NCBI GenBank assembly: GCA_013373205.1
Contig: JABXIG010000020.1
Location: 1-64,000 of the forward strand
DNA from: Methylocystaceae bacterium
Lineage (GTDB): Bacteria > Pseudomonadota > Alphaproteobacteria > Rhodospirillales > Terasakiellaceae
Length of the DNA: 64,000 nt
Direction of reading: 5' to 3'
Part shown: positions 53,480 through 64,000 of the stretch, in pieces
How the letters are laid out: each line of letters starts with the position of its first letter
How positions within the stretch are numbered: position 1 is the first letter of the stretch
Notes under the pieces: generated by a model
Told to the model about the DNA's origin: nothing
What the model saw: only the letters and a program-made list of their open reading frames with translations
Databases searched by the model: none
Translations under genes and position numbers: made by a program

Positions 53480-55066
53480 ATGGCCATTAATTTTCAAGCA
53501 CCGGAACACCAACCGGCCCCCGTACAACCCGGACCACGTATCTCCGTCATTGGAGTTGGCGGCGCTGGTGGCAATGCCGTCAACAACATGATCCAGGCAC
53601 AGTTGGAAGGCGTTGAATTCGTCGTTGCCAACACAGATGCACAAGCATTGACACAATCCAAATCCGATCACCGTATCCAATTGGGCGCTAACCTGACCGC
53701 TGGTCTGGGTGCTGGTTCCAAACCGGATGTTGGTCGCGATGCTGCGCTTGAATCCATCGAAGATATCATGCAGCAAATTTCTGGTTCCAACATGGTCTTC
53801 ATCACTGCCGGCATGGGCGGTGGTACCGGGACAGGGGCTGCGCCTGTGATTGCACATGCAGCGCGCGAAGCTGGTATCCTGACCGTAGGTGTTGTGACCA
53901 AACCGTTTCAGTTTGAAGGCGTACACCGTATGCGTCTGGCCGAAGCGGGCATTGAAGAAATGCAAAAATATGTCGATACCTTGATCGTCATCCCAAACCA
54001 AAACCTGTTCCGCATCGCAACGGAAAACACAACTTTTGCCGAAGCCTTCCAAATGGCAGACGAAGTGTTGCATTCCGGCGTACGTGGCGTGACCGACCTG
54101 ATGGTTCGTCCGGGTATGATTAACCTTGATTTCTCTGATATCAAAACCGTGATGATGGAAATGGGTAAAGCCATGATGGGCACAGGCGAAGCCGAAGGTG
54201 AACGTCGTGCAATTGAAGCTGCAGAAGCTGCCATTTCCAACCCGCTTCTGGATGACAGCACCATGAAGGGCGCCAAAGGCGTTCTGATCAACATCACCGG
54301 TGGCATGGATATTTCCTTGTTTGAAGTAGACGAAGCTGCCAACCGCATCCGTGAAGAAGTTGACGGCGATGCCAACATCATTTTCGGTACAACATTGGAT
54401 GAAAACCTGGCTGGTAAAATGCGCGTTTCTGTTGTTTCCACAGGCATTGACGCCCAAGCTGACGTGAAACCGGAACCGCGTGTTCTGGATACAGTCACCG
54501 ACGCCGTTGCCCCGCAAGCTGCACCGAAACCGCAAGCACCTGCTGCAAATTCTAATCCGAATCTGAGCGTCGCCCAAACGGTTGCGTCCAAAGTTCTGTC
54601 CATGCAGTCTGTCGCTCAACCCGTTCAGCAACAAGAAGACGTTGTTGCTGTAAAACCAGCACAGGAAAATACTGCTGTGAATGCGGAACAAGTGGCCATG
54701 CGCATTCAAAACACCTTGCGCGAAAACCAGGCCGCAGCCCCGGCACAGGAAGAACGCGCGCCGTTCATCCCGCCTGCCGCTGCAGAAGCGGCGCAAACAG
54801 AAGAACCTGTTGCGGCTCATAACCCGTTCTCAAGTGTGACAACAACTGAAGAACAGGACGAAGCCCCCAGTGCAGCCCGTTCCCTGTTTGACCGTGTAAC
54901 AGGGCGTGGAACACGCGCGCAAAAACCGAAAGAAACGGCTGATATCCATGAAATGTCACAGCCGAGTCTGGATATTTCACCCGCGGATCGTACAACAGTT
55001 TCTTCGCAACAAGCCGAAGATGACCTGCTGGACATTCCGGCCTTTTTGCGCCGTCAGGCAAACTAA
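53480..55066 (+). CDS. ftsZ: cell division GTPase FtsZ
   Basis: 528 residues from the ATG with GAAAGGG upstream. The tubulin signature [10 protein letters not shown], the N-terminal [13 protein letters not shown] and the T7 loop [13 protein letters not shown] are intact. The long Ala/Gln/Glu-rich linker (about 330-510) is typical of alphaproteobacterial FtsZ, and the C-terminal [13 protein letters not shown] is the conserved tail that binds FtsA. It polymerises with GTP into the Z-ring. A long antisense ORF (53390-54820) is a composition artefact. Confidence 0.98.
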   Translation: MAINFQAPEHQPAPVQPGPRISVIGVGGAGGNAVNNMIQAQLEGVEFVVANTDAQALTQSKSDHRIQLGANLTAGLGAGSKPDVGRDAALESIEDIMQQISGSNMVFITAGMGGGTGTGAAPVIAHAAREAGILTVGVVTKPFQFEGVHRMRLAEAGIEEMQKYVDTLIVIPNQNLFRIATENTTFAEAFQMADEVLHSGVRGVTDLMVRPGMINLDFSDIKTVMMEMGKAMMGTGEAEGERRAIEAAEAAISNPLLDDSTMKGAKGVLINITGGMDISLFEVDEAANRIREEVDGDANIIFGTTLDENLAGKMRVSVVSTGIDAQADVKPEPRVLDTVTDAVAPQAAPKPQAPAANSNPNLSVAQTVASKVLSMQSVAQPVQQQEDVVAVKPAQENTAVNAEQVAMRIQNTLRENQAAAPAQEERAPFIPPAAAEAAQTEEPVAAHNPFSSVTTTEEQDEAPSAARSLFDRVTGRGTRAQKPKETADIHEMSQPSLDISPADRTTVSSQQAEDDLLDIPAFLRRQAN

Positions 55067-55090
55067 GGATCGGCCAGCCTTGGCCTTTCC

Positions 55091-55117
55091 TTTGAAGTAA
55101 CCCATGGTTATTTCAAA
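55091..55117. repeat. hairpin after ftsZ
   Basis: TTTGAAGTAACC and GGTTATTTCAAA form a near-perfect stem with a CAT loop. It precedes the stronger terminator at 55132 and might be a second attenuator or an mRNA-processing element. Confidence 0.5.
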
Positions 55118-55131
55118 AACAACGTGACTTG

Positions 55132-55194
55132 AAAGCCGATCCCGTATGTTGCAATCGCTCGCATACACATGGGGTCGGCTTTTTATTTCAATAA
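55132..55194 (+). terminator. Rho-independent terminator after ftsZ
   Basis: AAAGCCGATCCC pairs with GGGGTCGGCTTT around a long loop that has its own TATG/CATA pairs, followed by TTTTT. It separates the dcw operon from lpxC. Confidence 0.8.
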
Positions 55195-55320
55195 CTTATA
55201 TATCTGTTGCATTGTAACAAAACGTAATAAAGCTTGATTTGAGTTCTTCCCAAGGCTTGGTTAATACTACAACCTAGGAAATACGGGGATTAAACCCTCA
55301 GGATATGAATGAGAGGCAAC

Positions 55321-56268
55321 ATGACTATGATTTCAAACCAGAAGGCGGTGAAAGTTTTGCGTCAGAAAACGTTAAAAACAGCGATCAACTGTTCCGGCAT
55401 TGCCCTGCATTCTGGTGAAAAAGTTGCCATCACCTTAAAACCTGCCAATGCTGATACAGGCGTTATCTTCAAACGCACCGATATTGCCGGAAAAGGCGCT
55501 GAGATCAAAGCGACTTACGACAATGTTGTTGAAACTGTCCTATGCACTAAAATCGGCAATGAAGACGGTGTCACCGTTGCCACAATCGAACATCTGATGG
55601 CTGCCTTGGCTGGCTGCGGGATCGACAATCTGATCGTTGAAATTAACGGCCCGGAAATGCCCGTCATGGACGGCAGTGCTGCCCCGTTTGTTTTCCTGAT
55701 CGAATGTGCTGGCACCATAGAACTGGATGCCCCGCGCAAAGCCATCCGTATTGAAAAACCTGTCAGCGTTGAAGACAACGGTCGTTTTGCAGGTTACCAA
55801 CCGGGTGAAGGCTCCGTTCTGGATGTCACGATCGATTTTGAAGACCCGACTATTGGGCGTCAGGAACATGTCGTCCACATGGGCCGCGGTGTCTTTAAAG
55901 AAGAATTATCCCGTGCACGCACCTTCTGCCGCTTGCAAGAAGTTGAATATATGCGCAGCAATGGTCTGGCGCGGGGCGGCTCACTCGATAACGCAGTTGT
56001 CGTTAGTGCCGATGGCGTGATGAATGAAGGTGGCGTTCGTTTTGAAAACGAATGTGTCCGCCACAAAATTCTGGATGCCGTTGGTGACCTTGCCTTGGCT
56101 GGCATGCCGATCATTGGTCGCTTCACCGGAATTTGCACAGGCCATTACATGAATAACCAGCTTCTACGCACTTTGATGGCCGATCAGGATGCCTGGTCCA
56201 TCGTCCCCATGACAGTCGAAGATGAAGATGCTGCTTACGTTGGTGAACGTAAAAACAAATCTGCCTAA
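55321..56268 (+). CDS. lpxC: UDP-3-O-acyl-GlcNAc deacetylase LpxC
   Basis: 315 residues from the ATG at 55321 with AGAGG upstream. The zinc/catalytic residues are in EHLMAALAGCGIDN (His), and ECVRHKILDAVGDLALAG (His, Asp). GIALHSGEKV and the NG-EMPVMDGSAAPFVFLI blocks are also typical. It catalyses the first committed step of lipid A synthesis. It is monocistronic between two terminators, so it may be regulated separately from dcw. Confidence 0.97.
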   Translation: MTMISNQKAVKVLRQKTLKTAINCSGIALHSGEKVAITLKPANADTGVIFKRTDIAGKGAEIKATYDNVVETVLCTKIGNEDGVTVATIEHLMAALAGCGIDNLIVEINGPEMPVMDGSAAPFVFLIECAGTIELDAPRKAIRIEKPVSVEDNGRFAGYQPGEGSVLDVTIDFEDPTIGRQEHVVHMGRGVFKEELSRARTFCRLQEVEYMRSNGLARGGSLDNAVVVSADGVMNEGGVRFENECVRHKILDAVGDLALAGMPIIGRFTGICTGHYMNNQLLRTLMADQDAWSIVPMTVEDEDAAYVGERKNKSA

Positions 56269-56294
56269 TTATCTGACTACTCATTAAAACACCT

Positions 56295-56324
56295 GACCCC
56301 GAATCTTCGTTCGGGGTCTTTTTT
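56295..56324 (+). terminator. Rho-independent terminator after lpxC
   Basis: GACCCCGAA pairs with TTCGGGGTC and six T follow directly. Confidence 0.92.
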
Positions 56325-56416
56325 GTGGCAAGCTTGCAATTGAATAGAGACAAAACTACCTTTCTTGGTATAGTCTCGCCAGACTTTCAAATCACGGCCA
56401 CAGATGACAGTTTTAG

Positions 56417-57349
56417 ATGAAATATTTCTCTCAACGTTCTTTCCTTCCCCTCGCTGCCCCGTTACTGGCGCTTTCTCTTTTGACGGCTTGCTCTTCCGAT
56501 GGTGAAGAGGATGTCTATGTCGAAAGCCCGGTTGAAGAACTTTATAACGATGGCCACAATGCGCTTTTGGCCAAAGAATATGAAGTCGCAGCCCAAAAAT
56601 TTGATGAAGTTGAACGCCAGCACCCCTATTCCATTTGGGCAACAAAGGCGCAACTGATGGCCGCCTACGCCCATTATGAAAATGAAAAATATGACGAAGC
56701 CGTGATTGCGCTTGATCGTTTCATCCAGCTGCATCCGTCCAATAAGGATGTACCGTACGCGACTTATCTAAAAGGCCTGTCCTATTACGAACAAATCTCC
56801 GATGTCGGTCGCGATCAATTGATGACGGATGAAGCGCAAAAAACCTTCAGAGATCTGATCAAACGTTTCCCCAACAGTAAATATGCCCGTGATGCCCGTA
56901 TTAAACTGGACCTGACCATTGACCACCTGGCGGGTAAGGAAATGGAAATCGGGCGCTATTATACATCACGTAACCAATGTATTGCCGCACTTAACCGTTT
57001 TAAAAACGTCATCCAAAAATATCAGACAACAACCCATGTGCCTGAAGCCCTTCACCGCATGATCGAATGCTATATCCAGCTTGGCCTGGATGATGAAGCA
57101 AAACGCACGGCAGCTGTTCTCGGCCATAACTTTCCCGGGTCTGAATGGTATCTCGATTCCTATCAGATTGTAGAACGCAAACGTCTGGTCGATAAGGAAG
57201 AGCCCAGCTGGTATTGGCCATTTGAAGAAAAAGATACTCTGGAAATGCTGGAAGAACAGGACGGCATCAAGGCAGAGGAAGAAATCCTTGAAGAAGAGGA
57301 CCTCCCCTTAAAAGAAAAAGACAGTTCTTGGTGGAAAATCTGGGAATAA
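56417..57349 (+). CDS. bamD: outer-membrane assembly lipoprotein BamD
   Basis: 310 residues. The lipoprotein signal ends LSLLTAC (Cys25). TPR repeats follow: YNDGHNALLAKEYEVAAQKFDEVERQHPYS, AAYAHYENEKYDEAVIALDRFIQLHPS, and YLKGLSYYEQISDVGRDQ. BamD is the essential partner of BamA inserting beta-barrel proteins. The C-terminus has an unusual Glu-rich tail (about 270-310) before SSWWKIWE, longer than E. coli BamD but common in alphaproteobacteria. Confidence 0.95.
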   Translation: MKYFSQRSFLPLAAPLLALSLLTACSSDGEEDVYVESPVEELYNDGHNALLAKEYEVAAQKFDEVERQHPYSIWATKAQLMAAYAHYENEKYDEAVIALDRFIQLHPSNKDVPYATYLKGLSYYEQISDVGRDQLMTDEAQKTFRDLIKRFPNSKYARDARIKLDLTIDHLAGKEMEIGRYYTSRNQCIAALNRFKNVIQKYQTTTHVPEALHRMIECYIQLGLDDEAKRTAAVLGHNFPGSEWYLDSYQIVERKRLVDKEEPSWYWPFEEKDTLEMLEEQDGIKAEEEILEEEDLPLKEKDSSWWKIWE

Positions 57350-57361
57350 GCGTGTTTCAAG

Positions 57362-59026
57362 ATGCTACATCGCCTTTCAATTCGTGACATTGTCCTGATC
57401 GACAAGCTGAATGTGGATTTTAAAAACGGCTTGTGTGTCCTCACCGGGGAAACCGGCGCAGGTAAGTCAATATTGCTTGATAGTCTTGGCCTTGCCTTAG
57501 GGGCGCGTGCTGATAGTGGCCTTGTGCGCCATGGCAGTGATAAAGGCAGCGTCAGTGCAGAATTTGATCTGGCAAGCGATCATCCTTTTTGGGATTTGTT
57601 AGAGGACGCAGACATTGAACGCGAAGACACATTGGTGCTTCGTCGGGTGGTCAATGCCGATGGTCGCAGCCGGGCTTATATCAATGACCAACCCGTCAGT
57701 GTGTCCTTACTTAAGCAAGCCGGGCGTGCCTTGGTAGAAATCCATGGGCAGTTCGATACCCAAGGACTGATGAACCCGGCGACACATCGTGGTCTGCTTG
57801 ATACATTCGGTAATTTAGGCGCACTGGCCGCCAAGACCAAAACCGCCTATCGCGTGTGGAAACAAATCGAGAAAGAACGCATTGAGGCCGAAGCCGCCCT
57901 TGAAAAAGATCGCGCGGATGAAGAATATCTGCGTCATGTGGTCGAAGAACTGACCCAGCTTGCCCCGCAAGAAGGGGAAGAAGAAGACCTTGCGGCCCAA
58001 CGTCAGATGATGATGCATGGGGAAAAGCTTTTAGACGGAATGAAACAGGCCCATGGGGAACTGAATAACCACAAAGGCGTGGAAACCATGCTGCGTAATT
58101 CATTGCGTCATCTAGAACGGATCGCTGAAAAAGCCGAAGGCCGACTGGATGAAGTCATTGAAACGCTGGATAAAGCCTCGGAATACACCTCCCTTGGTAT
58201 CCAGCTGTTAGAACGCGCCAGTACAGAAGTCGACCTTGACCCACGGCACCTCGAAGCCATCGAAGAACGTTTGTTTGCTTTGCGTGGTGCTGCCAGAAAA
58301 CATGATGTTCCCATTACCGAACTGCCGGGCCTGAAAGACCGTTTTGAAGCCCAGTTAAATGCGGTCGAAGCAGGTGATAATGCCTTACAGGATTTACGTG
58401 CGCGTGAAATCGAAAACCGCAATGCCTATATCGAAATCGCTGAACAGCTTGGGGCCAAACGACGCAGTACCGCCCAAGGGCTTGATAAAGCCGTTAATAA
58501 TGAACTTGGCCCCTTAAAATTAGGTGGTGCCACCTTTGGGACAACAATTATCAAGCTTGATCAGGCTGACTGGAACGAAACTGGCTGTGATCGTATCGCC
58601 TTTGAAATTTCCACTAACCCCGGTGCACCACTTGGTCCCATTGCCAAGGTCGCTTCTGGCGGGGAACTGTCCCGTTTTATGCTGGCCTTAAAAGTCGTTC
58701 TGGCCCAAGCCGATCCCATCCCTACCCTTGTCTTTGACGAAGTGGATGCCGGAATTGGAGGCGCTACGGCCGCAGCCGTGGGGGAACGCCTAGGCGCTTT
58801 GGCTCAGGATGTTCAGGTCTTGGTGGTCACACATTCCCCGCAAGTTGGCGCGCGCGGCAACCATCATTTGCGTGTTTCTAAAAGCGAACAAAACGGTACG
58901 GTCATTTCTACCATCCGGCCACTGGATGAAAATGAACGCACCGAAGAGATTGCACGGATGATTTCCGGTGAACATGTCACCATCGAAGCCCGCGCCGCGG
59001 CAGATACACTATTAAACGCGGTATAA
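57362..59026 (+). CDS. recN: DNA repair protein RecN
   Basis: 554 residues. SMC-like: Walker A LTGETGAGKSILLDSLG, ABC signature VASGGELSRFMLALK, Walker B PTLVFDEVDAGIGG, with a coiled coil between the two ATPase halves. It takes part in double-strand break repair by holding DNA ends or sister strands. It starts 12 bp after bamD; bamD-recN-ligA is a common alphaproteobacterial arrangement. Confidence 0.96.
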   Translation: MLHRLSIRDIVLIDKLNVDFKNGLCVLTGETGAGKSILLDSLGLALGARADSGLVRHGSDKGSVSAEFDLASDHPFWDLLEDADIEREDTLVLRRVVNADGRSRAYINDQPVSVSLLKQAGRALVEIHGQFDTQGLMNPATHRGLLDTFGNLGALAAKTKTAYRVWKQIEKERIEAEAALEKDRADEEYLRHVVEELTQLAPQEGEEEDLAAQRQMMMHGEKLLDGMKQAHGELNNHKGVETMLRNSLRHLERIAEKAEGRLDEVIETLDKASEYTSLGIQLLERASTEVDLDPRHLEAIEERLFALRGAARKHDVPITELPGLKDRFEAQLNAVEAGDNALQDLRAREIENRNAYIEIAEQLGAKRRSTAQGLDKAVNNELGPLKLGGATFGTTIIKLDQADWNETGCDRIAFEISTNPGAPLGPIAKVASGGELSRFMLALKVVLAQADPIPTLVFDEVDAGIGGATAAAVGERLGALAQDVQVLVVTHSPQVGARGNHHLRVSKSEQNGTVISTIRPLDENERTEEIARMISGEHVTIEARAAADTLLNAV

Positions 59027-59078
59027 ACCCCGCTCCCCAAAAAGACACTTGCCTAACGCAGGTGAACATAAGAGATAA

Positions 59079-61163
<2,085 letters not shown>

Positions 61164-61220
61164 AACACCGTGTCCCTTGCGAAAGCAAGGACCTTTGAAA
61201 TGACGCACGCGGTGAAAAAG

Positions 61221-61240
61221 GCTCCTGTTTTCACAGGAGC
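61221..61240. terminator. bidirectional terminator between ligA and the OsmC gene
   Basis: GCTCCTGT-TTTC-ACAGGAGC, with a T run on the minus strand for the OsmC gene. A smaller stem CCTTGC-GAAA-GCAAGG lies at 61175-61190. Confidence 0.7.
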
Positions 61241-61249
61241 ACAATCAGG

Positions 61250-61669
61250 TCACCCATCCAAATCGATCACTTCAAAATCATGCGTAATCTCAGCCGTCGC
61301 GCCTAACATGATGGAGGCTGAACAATATTTCTCAGCCGACATTTCAACGGCCTGTTTAACTTTCTTTTCTTTCAGACCATGACCTGTAACTTTAAAATGA
61401 GCATGAATTTTGGTGTAGACCTTAGGGTCTTCATCCGCGCGGGTGCTATCGATTTCGACCTCGCAATCCACCACATTTTCGCGCATACGCCCCAAAATAT
61501 GAACGACATCAAAGGTCGTACATCCGCCCATCCCCAGTAAAAGCATTTCCATCGGGCTGGGGCCAACACTGCCTTGGTCGGGACCTTTGGCTTCCATCAC
61601 GACACCGTGGCCGCTGGCGGAGGTGCCCAAGAATAACCGGTCTTCAACCCATTTTACTTTGGTCGTCAT
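61250..61669 (-). CDS. OsmC family protein
   Basis: 139 residues from the ATG at 61669; the track start extends 32 residues beyond any family member. The fold has two conserved Cys: MLLLGMGGCTTFDVVHIL (peroxidatic position) and EKYCSASIMLGAT (resolving position). OsmC/Ohr-type proteins reduce organic hydroperoxides; this YhfA-like group is uncharacterised in part. It is divergent from the thioesterase gene. Confidence 0.88.
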   Translation of the reverse strand: MTTKVKWVEDRLFLGTSASGHGVVMEAKGPDQGSVGPSPMEMLLLGMGGCTTFDVVHILGRMRENVVDCEVEIDSTRADEDPKVYTKIHAHFKVTGHGLKEKKVKQAVEMSAEKYCSASIMLGATAEITHDFEVIDLDG

Positions 61670-61734
61670 TGTATCTGTCCTTGACTTAACTGGAATTTGC
61701 TTCCTACATAACAAGAAACACTTAGGAATACCAT

Positions 61735-62499
61735 ATGATTGATTGGGCAAAAGTAACAAGCGCAAAAGCCCCGGCGACGTTAGGTCAGGAAATCTTTCAT
61801 GTTCGGGTCTCCGAGATCAGCCCGAACGGTCTTTTTTCAATCTGCAACGTTGCCGAATATTTACAGGAAGCCGCTTTTCGCAATTCCTCCTTATTGAATT
61901 TAGGGATGGAAAGCATGCAAGGGGCCAGCCTTGCCTGGGTTCTTGCGCGCCTTGCCGTCTTTGTGCGCCACTATCCGCGCAAAGGGGATGCTGTTGCGGT
62001 TGAGACATGGTACGCCGGCCAACAAGGACATTTTGGACTTCGTTTTTATCGTCTGCGAGATGAAAACAACATGGTCATTGCCACAGCCCTGTCTACTTTT
62101 GCCCTGTTTGACCTGGAAACACGCACCATGGCGGACTGGCCGGAGTTTATTAGCGCGCGTATGCCGGAAAGTGGCCCCAAGCCGATCGACTTTGAACGCC
62201 GGATCATTGATAAACCATTTATCGGCATCCCCCAGCCCAGCATCAAACCGAGACTAGGCGACATTGACCTTTATAATCATGTCAACAATACCCGCTTGAT
62301 CGAATGGGCCTTAACCTCAGCAGCCGAAGGATGCAGACATCCCTTTCAACCGCGTGCCATCGATATTGTCTTTCGCCATGAATGTCGTCTGAACGACCGT
62401 GTCGAAGCCGAAGTTCAACAACTCAACACCAAAGAAAGCCTCGTTCTTTTGACCAATAATGAAGATAAAGAACTGATCCGCGCCCACATCACCCGCTAA
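61735..62499 (+). CDS. acyl-ACP thioesterase-like protein
   Basis: 254 residues: two hot-dog domains. The first (about 15-125) contains RVSEISPNGLFSICNVAEYLQEAA; the second (about 150-245) contains the catalytic-like GDIDLYNHVNNTRLIEWAL with Asn and His in the positions of FatA/FatB acyl-ACP thioesterases. It releases fatty acids from acyl carrier protein. Substrate chain length is unknown. Confidence 0.85.
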   Translation: MIDWAKVTSAKAPATLGQEIFHVRVSEISPNGLFSICNVAEYLQEAAFRNSSLLNLGMESMQGASLAWVLARLAVFVRHYPRKGDAVAVETWYAGQQGHFGLRFYRLRDENNMVIATALSTFALFDLETRTMADWPEFISARMPESGPKPIDFERRIIDKPFIGIPQPSIKPRLGDIDLYNHVNNTRLIEWALTSAAEGCRHPFQPRAIDIVFRHECRLNDRVEAEVQQLNTKESLVLLTNNEDKELIRAHITR

Positions 62500-62511
62500 A
62501 GGCCCAAATTT

Positions 62512-64000
62512 ATGAAAACAGAACTGCCCCAAACCATTCGCCTTGCTGATTATCAAGCCCCGGATTTTCAAGTCGACCATATTGATCTGGTCTTCGATCT
62601 GGAACCGGATGCCACGCGGGTAATTTCATCGGCGCAATATTATCAGGTGGGGGAAGGTTCAGACCTTGTGCTGGATGGCGAAGACCTCACACTGTTGAAT
62701 ATTGCCCTTGATGGACGCACTCTTTCTGAAAACGATTACACCATCAATGGTGACAAACTGACCTTAACAGATCTGCCAGAACGCTTTGAGCTGGTGGTGG
62801 AAAGTGAGATCGACCCCAAAGGCAACACGCAACTGTCCGGCCTGTATCAAACCAGCGGAAACTACTGCACCCAATGTGAAGCACAAGGTTTTCGCCGTAT
62901 CACCTATTTTCAGGACCGCCCGGATGTGATGACCCGTTTTACCGTGACCATCGTTGCAGATAAAGACACCTGCCCAGTCATGCTATCCAACGGTAATTTA
63001 ATTGAACAAAATGATCTGGAAGATGGCAAGCATGTTTGCGTGTGGGAAGACCCGTTTCCCAAACCAAGCTATCTCTTTGCCCTGGTTGCAGGGAACTTGG
63101 CTTGCGTTGAAGATACCTTTATTACCCAAAGTGGTCGTTCAGTCGATCTGCGCATTTTTGTTGAACAAGGCAATGAAGATCGCTGCGATTGGGCAATGGA
63201 AAGCTTGAAAGCCTCCATGAAATGGGATGAAGAGCGTTTCGGGCTGGAATATGATCTCGATCTTTATAACATCATCGCCGTCAGTGACTTCAACATGGGC
63301 GCGATGGAGAATAAATCGCTCAATGTCTTTAATACAAAATTTGTGCTGGCAAAATCCGACACAGCCACCGATCAAGACTACGCCGGGATCGAAGCGGTCA
63401 TTGCACACGAATATTTCCACAACTGGACGGGCAACCGGGTCACCTGCAGGGACTGGTTCCAACTTTCCTTAAAAGAAGGTCTCACCGTCTTTCGCGATCA
63501 GGAGTTCTCGTCGGACATGCGCTCACGCGCCACAGAACGAATTTCCAACGTCAAAATCCTGCGTGCCGCACAATTCCCTGAAGATGCCGGGCCGCTTGCC
63601 CATCCCGTACGCCCGGATCAATATATCGCCATTGATAATTTCTACACTGCGACCGTTTATAATAAGGGTTCCGAAGTGATCAGAATGATGCATACGCTTT
63701 TAGGCGAAGAAAAGTTCCAAAAAGGCATGCAGCTTTATTTTGAACGCCATGATGGCCAAGCCGTCACCTGTGATGATTTTGCCGCCGCCATGATGGATGC
63801 GTCCGGCATCGATCTGACACAATTTAAACTGTGGTATTCCCAAGCAGGCACACCCGAAGTCCGTGCAAGCTGGGACTTTGATGCCTCTAACAAACAATTT
63901 AAGCTGACCTTAAATCAAAAGCTGGCCCCCACACCGGGACAGGATGCAAAAGAAGTGATGCATATGCCAATCTCTGTTGGCTTGATCGCCCCGGATGGGA
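62512..64000 (+). CDS. pepN: aminopeptidase N, 5' part (runs off the window)
   Basis: Not in the ORF track because it has no stop here. 496 codons are visible. The substrate-anchoring FNMGAMENKSLNVFN, the zinc motif VIAHEYFHNWTGNR and LKEGLTVFRDQEFSS with the third ligand Glu are all present. The GAMEN sequence and the N-terminal LADYQAPDFQVDHIDLVFDL are those of M1-family PepN in proteobacteria. It removes N-terminal amino acids from peptides in the cytoplasm. The start is 12 bp after the thioesterase. Confidence 0.95.
   Translation, partial: MKTELPQTIRLADYQAPDFQVDHIDLVFDLEPDATRVISSAQYYQVGEGSDLVLDGEDLTLLNIALDGRTLSENDYTINGDKLTLTDLPERFELVVESEIDPKGNTQLSGLYQTSGNYCTQCEAQGFRRITYFQDRPDVMTRFTVTIVADKDTCPVMLSNGNLIEQNDLEDGKHVCVWEDPFPKPSYLFALVAGNLACVEDTFITQSGRSVDLRIFVEQGNEDRCDWAMESLKASMKWDEERFGLEYDLDLYNIIAVSDFNMGAMENKSLNVFNTKFVLAKSDTATDQDYAGIEAVIAHEYFHNWTGNRVTCRDWFQLSLKEGLTVFRDQEFSSDMRSRATERISNVKILRAAQFPEDAGPLAHPVRPDQYIAIDNFYTATVYNKGSEVIRMMHTLLGEEKFQKGMQLYFERHDGQAVTCDDFAAAMMDASGIDLTQFKLWYSQAGTPEVRASWDFDASNKQFKLTLNQKLAPTPGQDAKEVMHMPISVGLIAPDG

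Noticed and set aside
53390-54820. Long minus-strand ORF of 476 residues opposite ftsZ
   Set aside because: It is a shadow: it lies antisense to the highly biased ftsZ codon pattern, has Cys/His/Phe-rich composition and no recognisable domain.

Overview
The window reads as a chromosomal segment of an alphaproteobacterium, most likely a marine Rhodospirillales/Thalassospirales-type organism (a Terasakiella-like genome is my guess; I cannot test it). The reasons are a complete alphaproteobacterial-style division and cell-wall cluster, a COQ7-type quinone hydroxylase, CobF of the aerobic B12 pathway, and the methyltransferase/ComF/glutaredoxin/nitrilase neighbourhood. Base composition is moderate in the core and visibly AT-richer in several accessory stretches (about 4.3-7.9, 10.4-11.7 and 17-18.2 kb).

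Layout. (1) 0-4.3 kb is an accessory block. It holds a small hypothetical gene, tandem terminators, a peptidoglycan-binding-like/DUF6973-like toxin candidate split by a frameshift, a small membrane protein that could be its immunity partner, a zinc-finger protein, and an HNH-nuclease gene whose 3' part is replaced in frame by an internal piece of an IS3-family transposase. (2) 4.3-11.5 kb holds a PAS-GGDEF diguanylate cyclase, a four-gene cassette (two small proteins, a secreted cysteine-repeat protein, a D-Ala-D-Ala-ligase-like ATP-grasp enzyme), a cold-shock protein, a DEAD-box RNA helicase and a membrane-anchored SGNH-like protein. (3) 11.6-16.2 kb is a redox/NO-stress group: cytochrome c', cytochrome b561, an MFS transporter, NnrS behind an FNR-type box, and an MBL-fold hydrolase. 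(4) 16.2-24.8 kb is mostly housekeeping (radC, map, sfsA, a methyltransferase, comF, grxC, a nitrilase-type amidase, cobF, tRNA-Leu) interrupted by an AT-rich SIR2-like gene that could be a defence gene. (5) 25-36.7 kb carries a YqaA-like membrane protein, dsbB, coq7, a Kef-type antiporter, small proteins, a LysR regulator with ampD, the RNase P RNA, a LysE exporter, and an XRE-cupin regulator divergent from an omega-aminotransferase/methylmalonate-semialdehyde dehydrogenase pair. (6) 36.7-56.3 kb is the full dcw cluster (mraZ to ftsZ, then lpxC), preceded by an array of TGGGA boxes at 10-bp spacing that look like MraZ sites. (7) 56.4-64 kb has bamD, recN, ligA, an OsmC-like protein, an acyl-ACP thioesterase-like protein and the start of pepN, which runs off the window.

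How the genes work together. The dcw cluster builds UDP-MurNAc-pentapeptide (MurB-MurF, Ddl), converts it to lipid II (MraY, MurG), and polymerises and crosslinks it at the septum (FtsW, FtsI, FtsQLAZ). LpxC and BamD add outer-membrane biogenesis. AmpD recycles muropeptides. The cytochrome c'/NnrS group fits coping with nitric oxide or low oxygen.

The best candidates for something undescribed are the ATP-grasp plus secreted cysteine-repeat cassette (5.5-7.8 kb), the SIR2-like orphan with an altered KLHG motif, the frameshifted DUF6973-like toxin locus, and the long inverted repeat that encloses the tRNA-Leu gene. All assignments are by eye from motifs; no database search was run.
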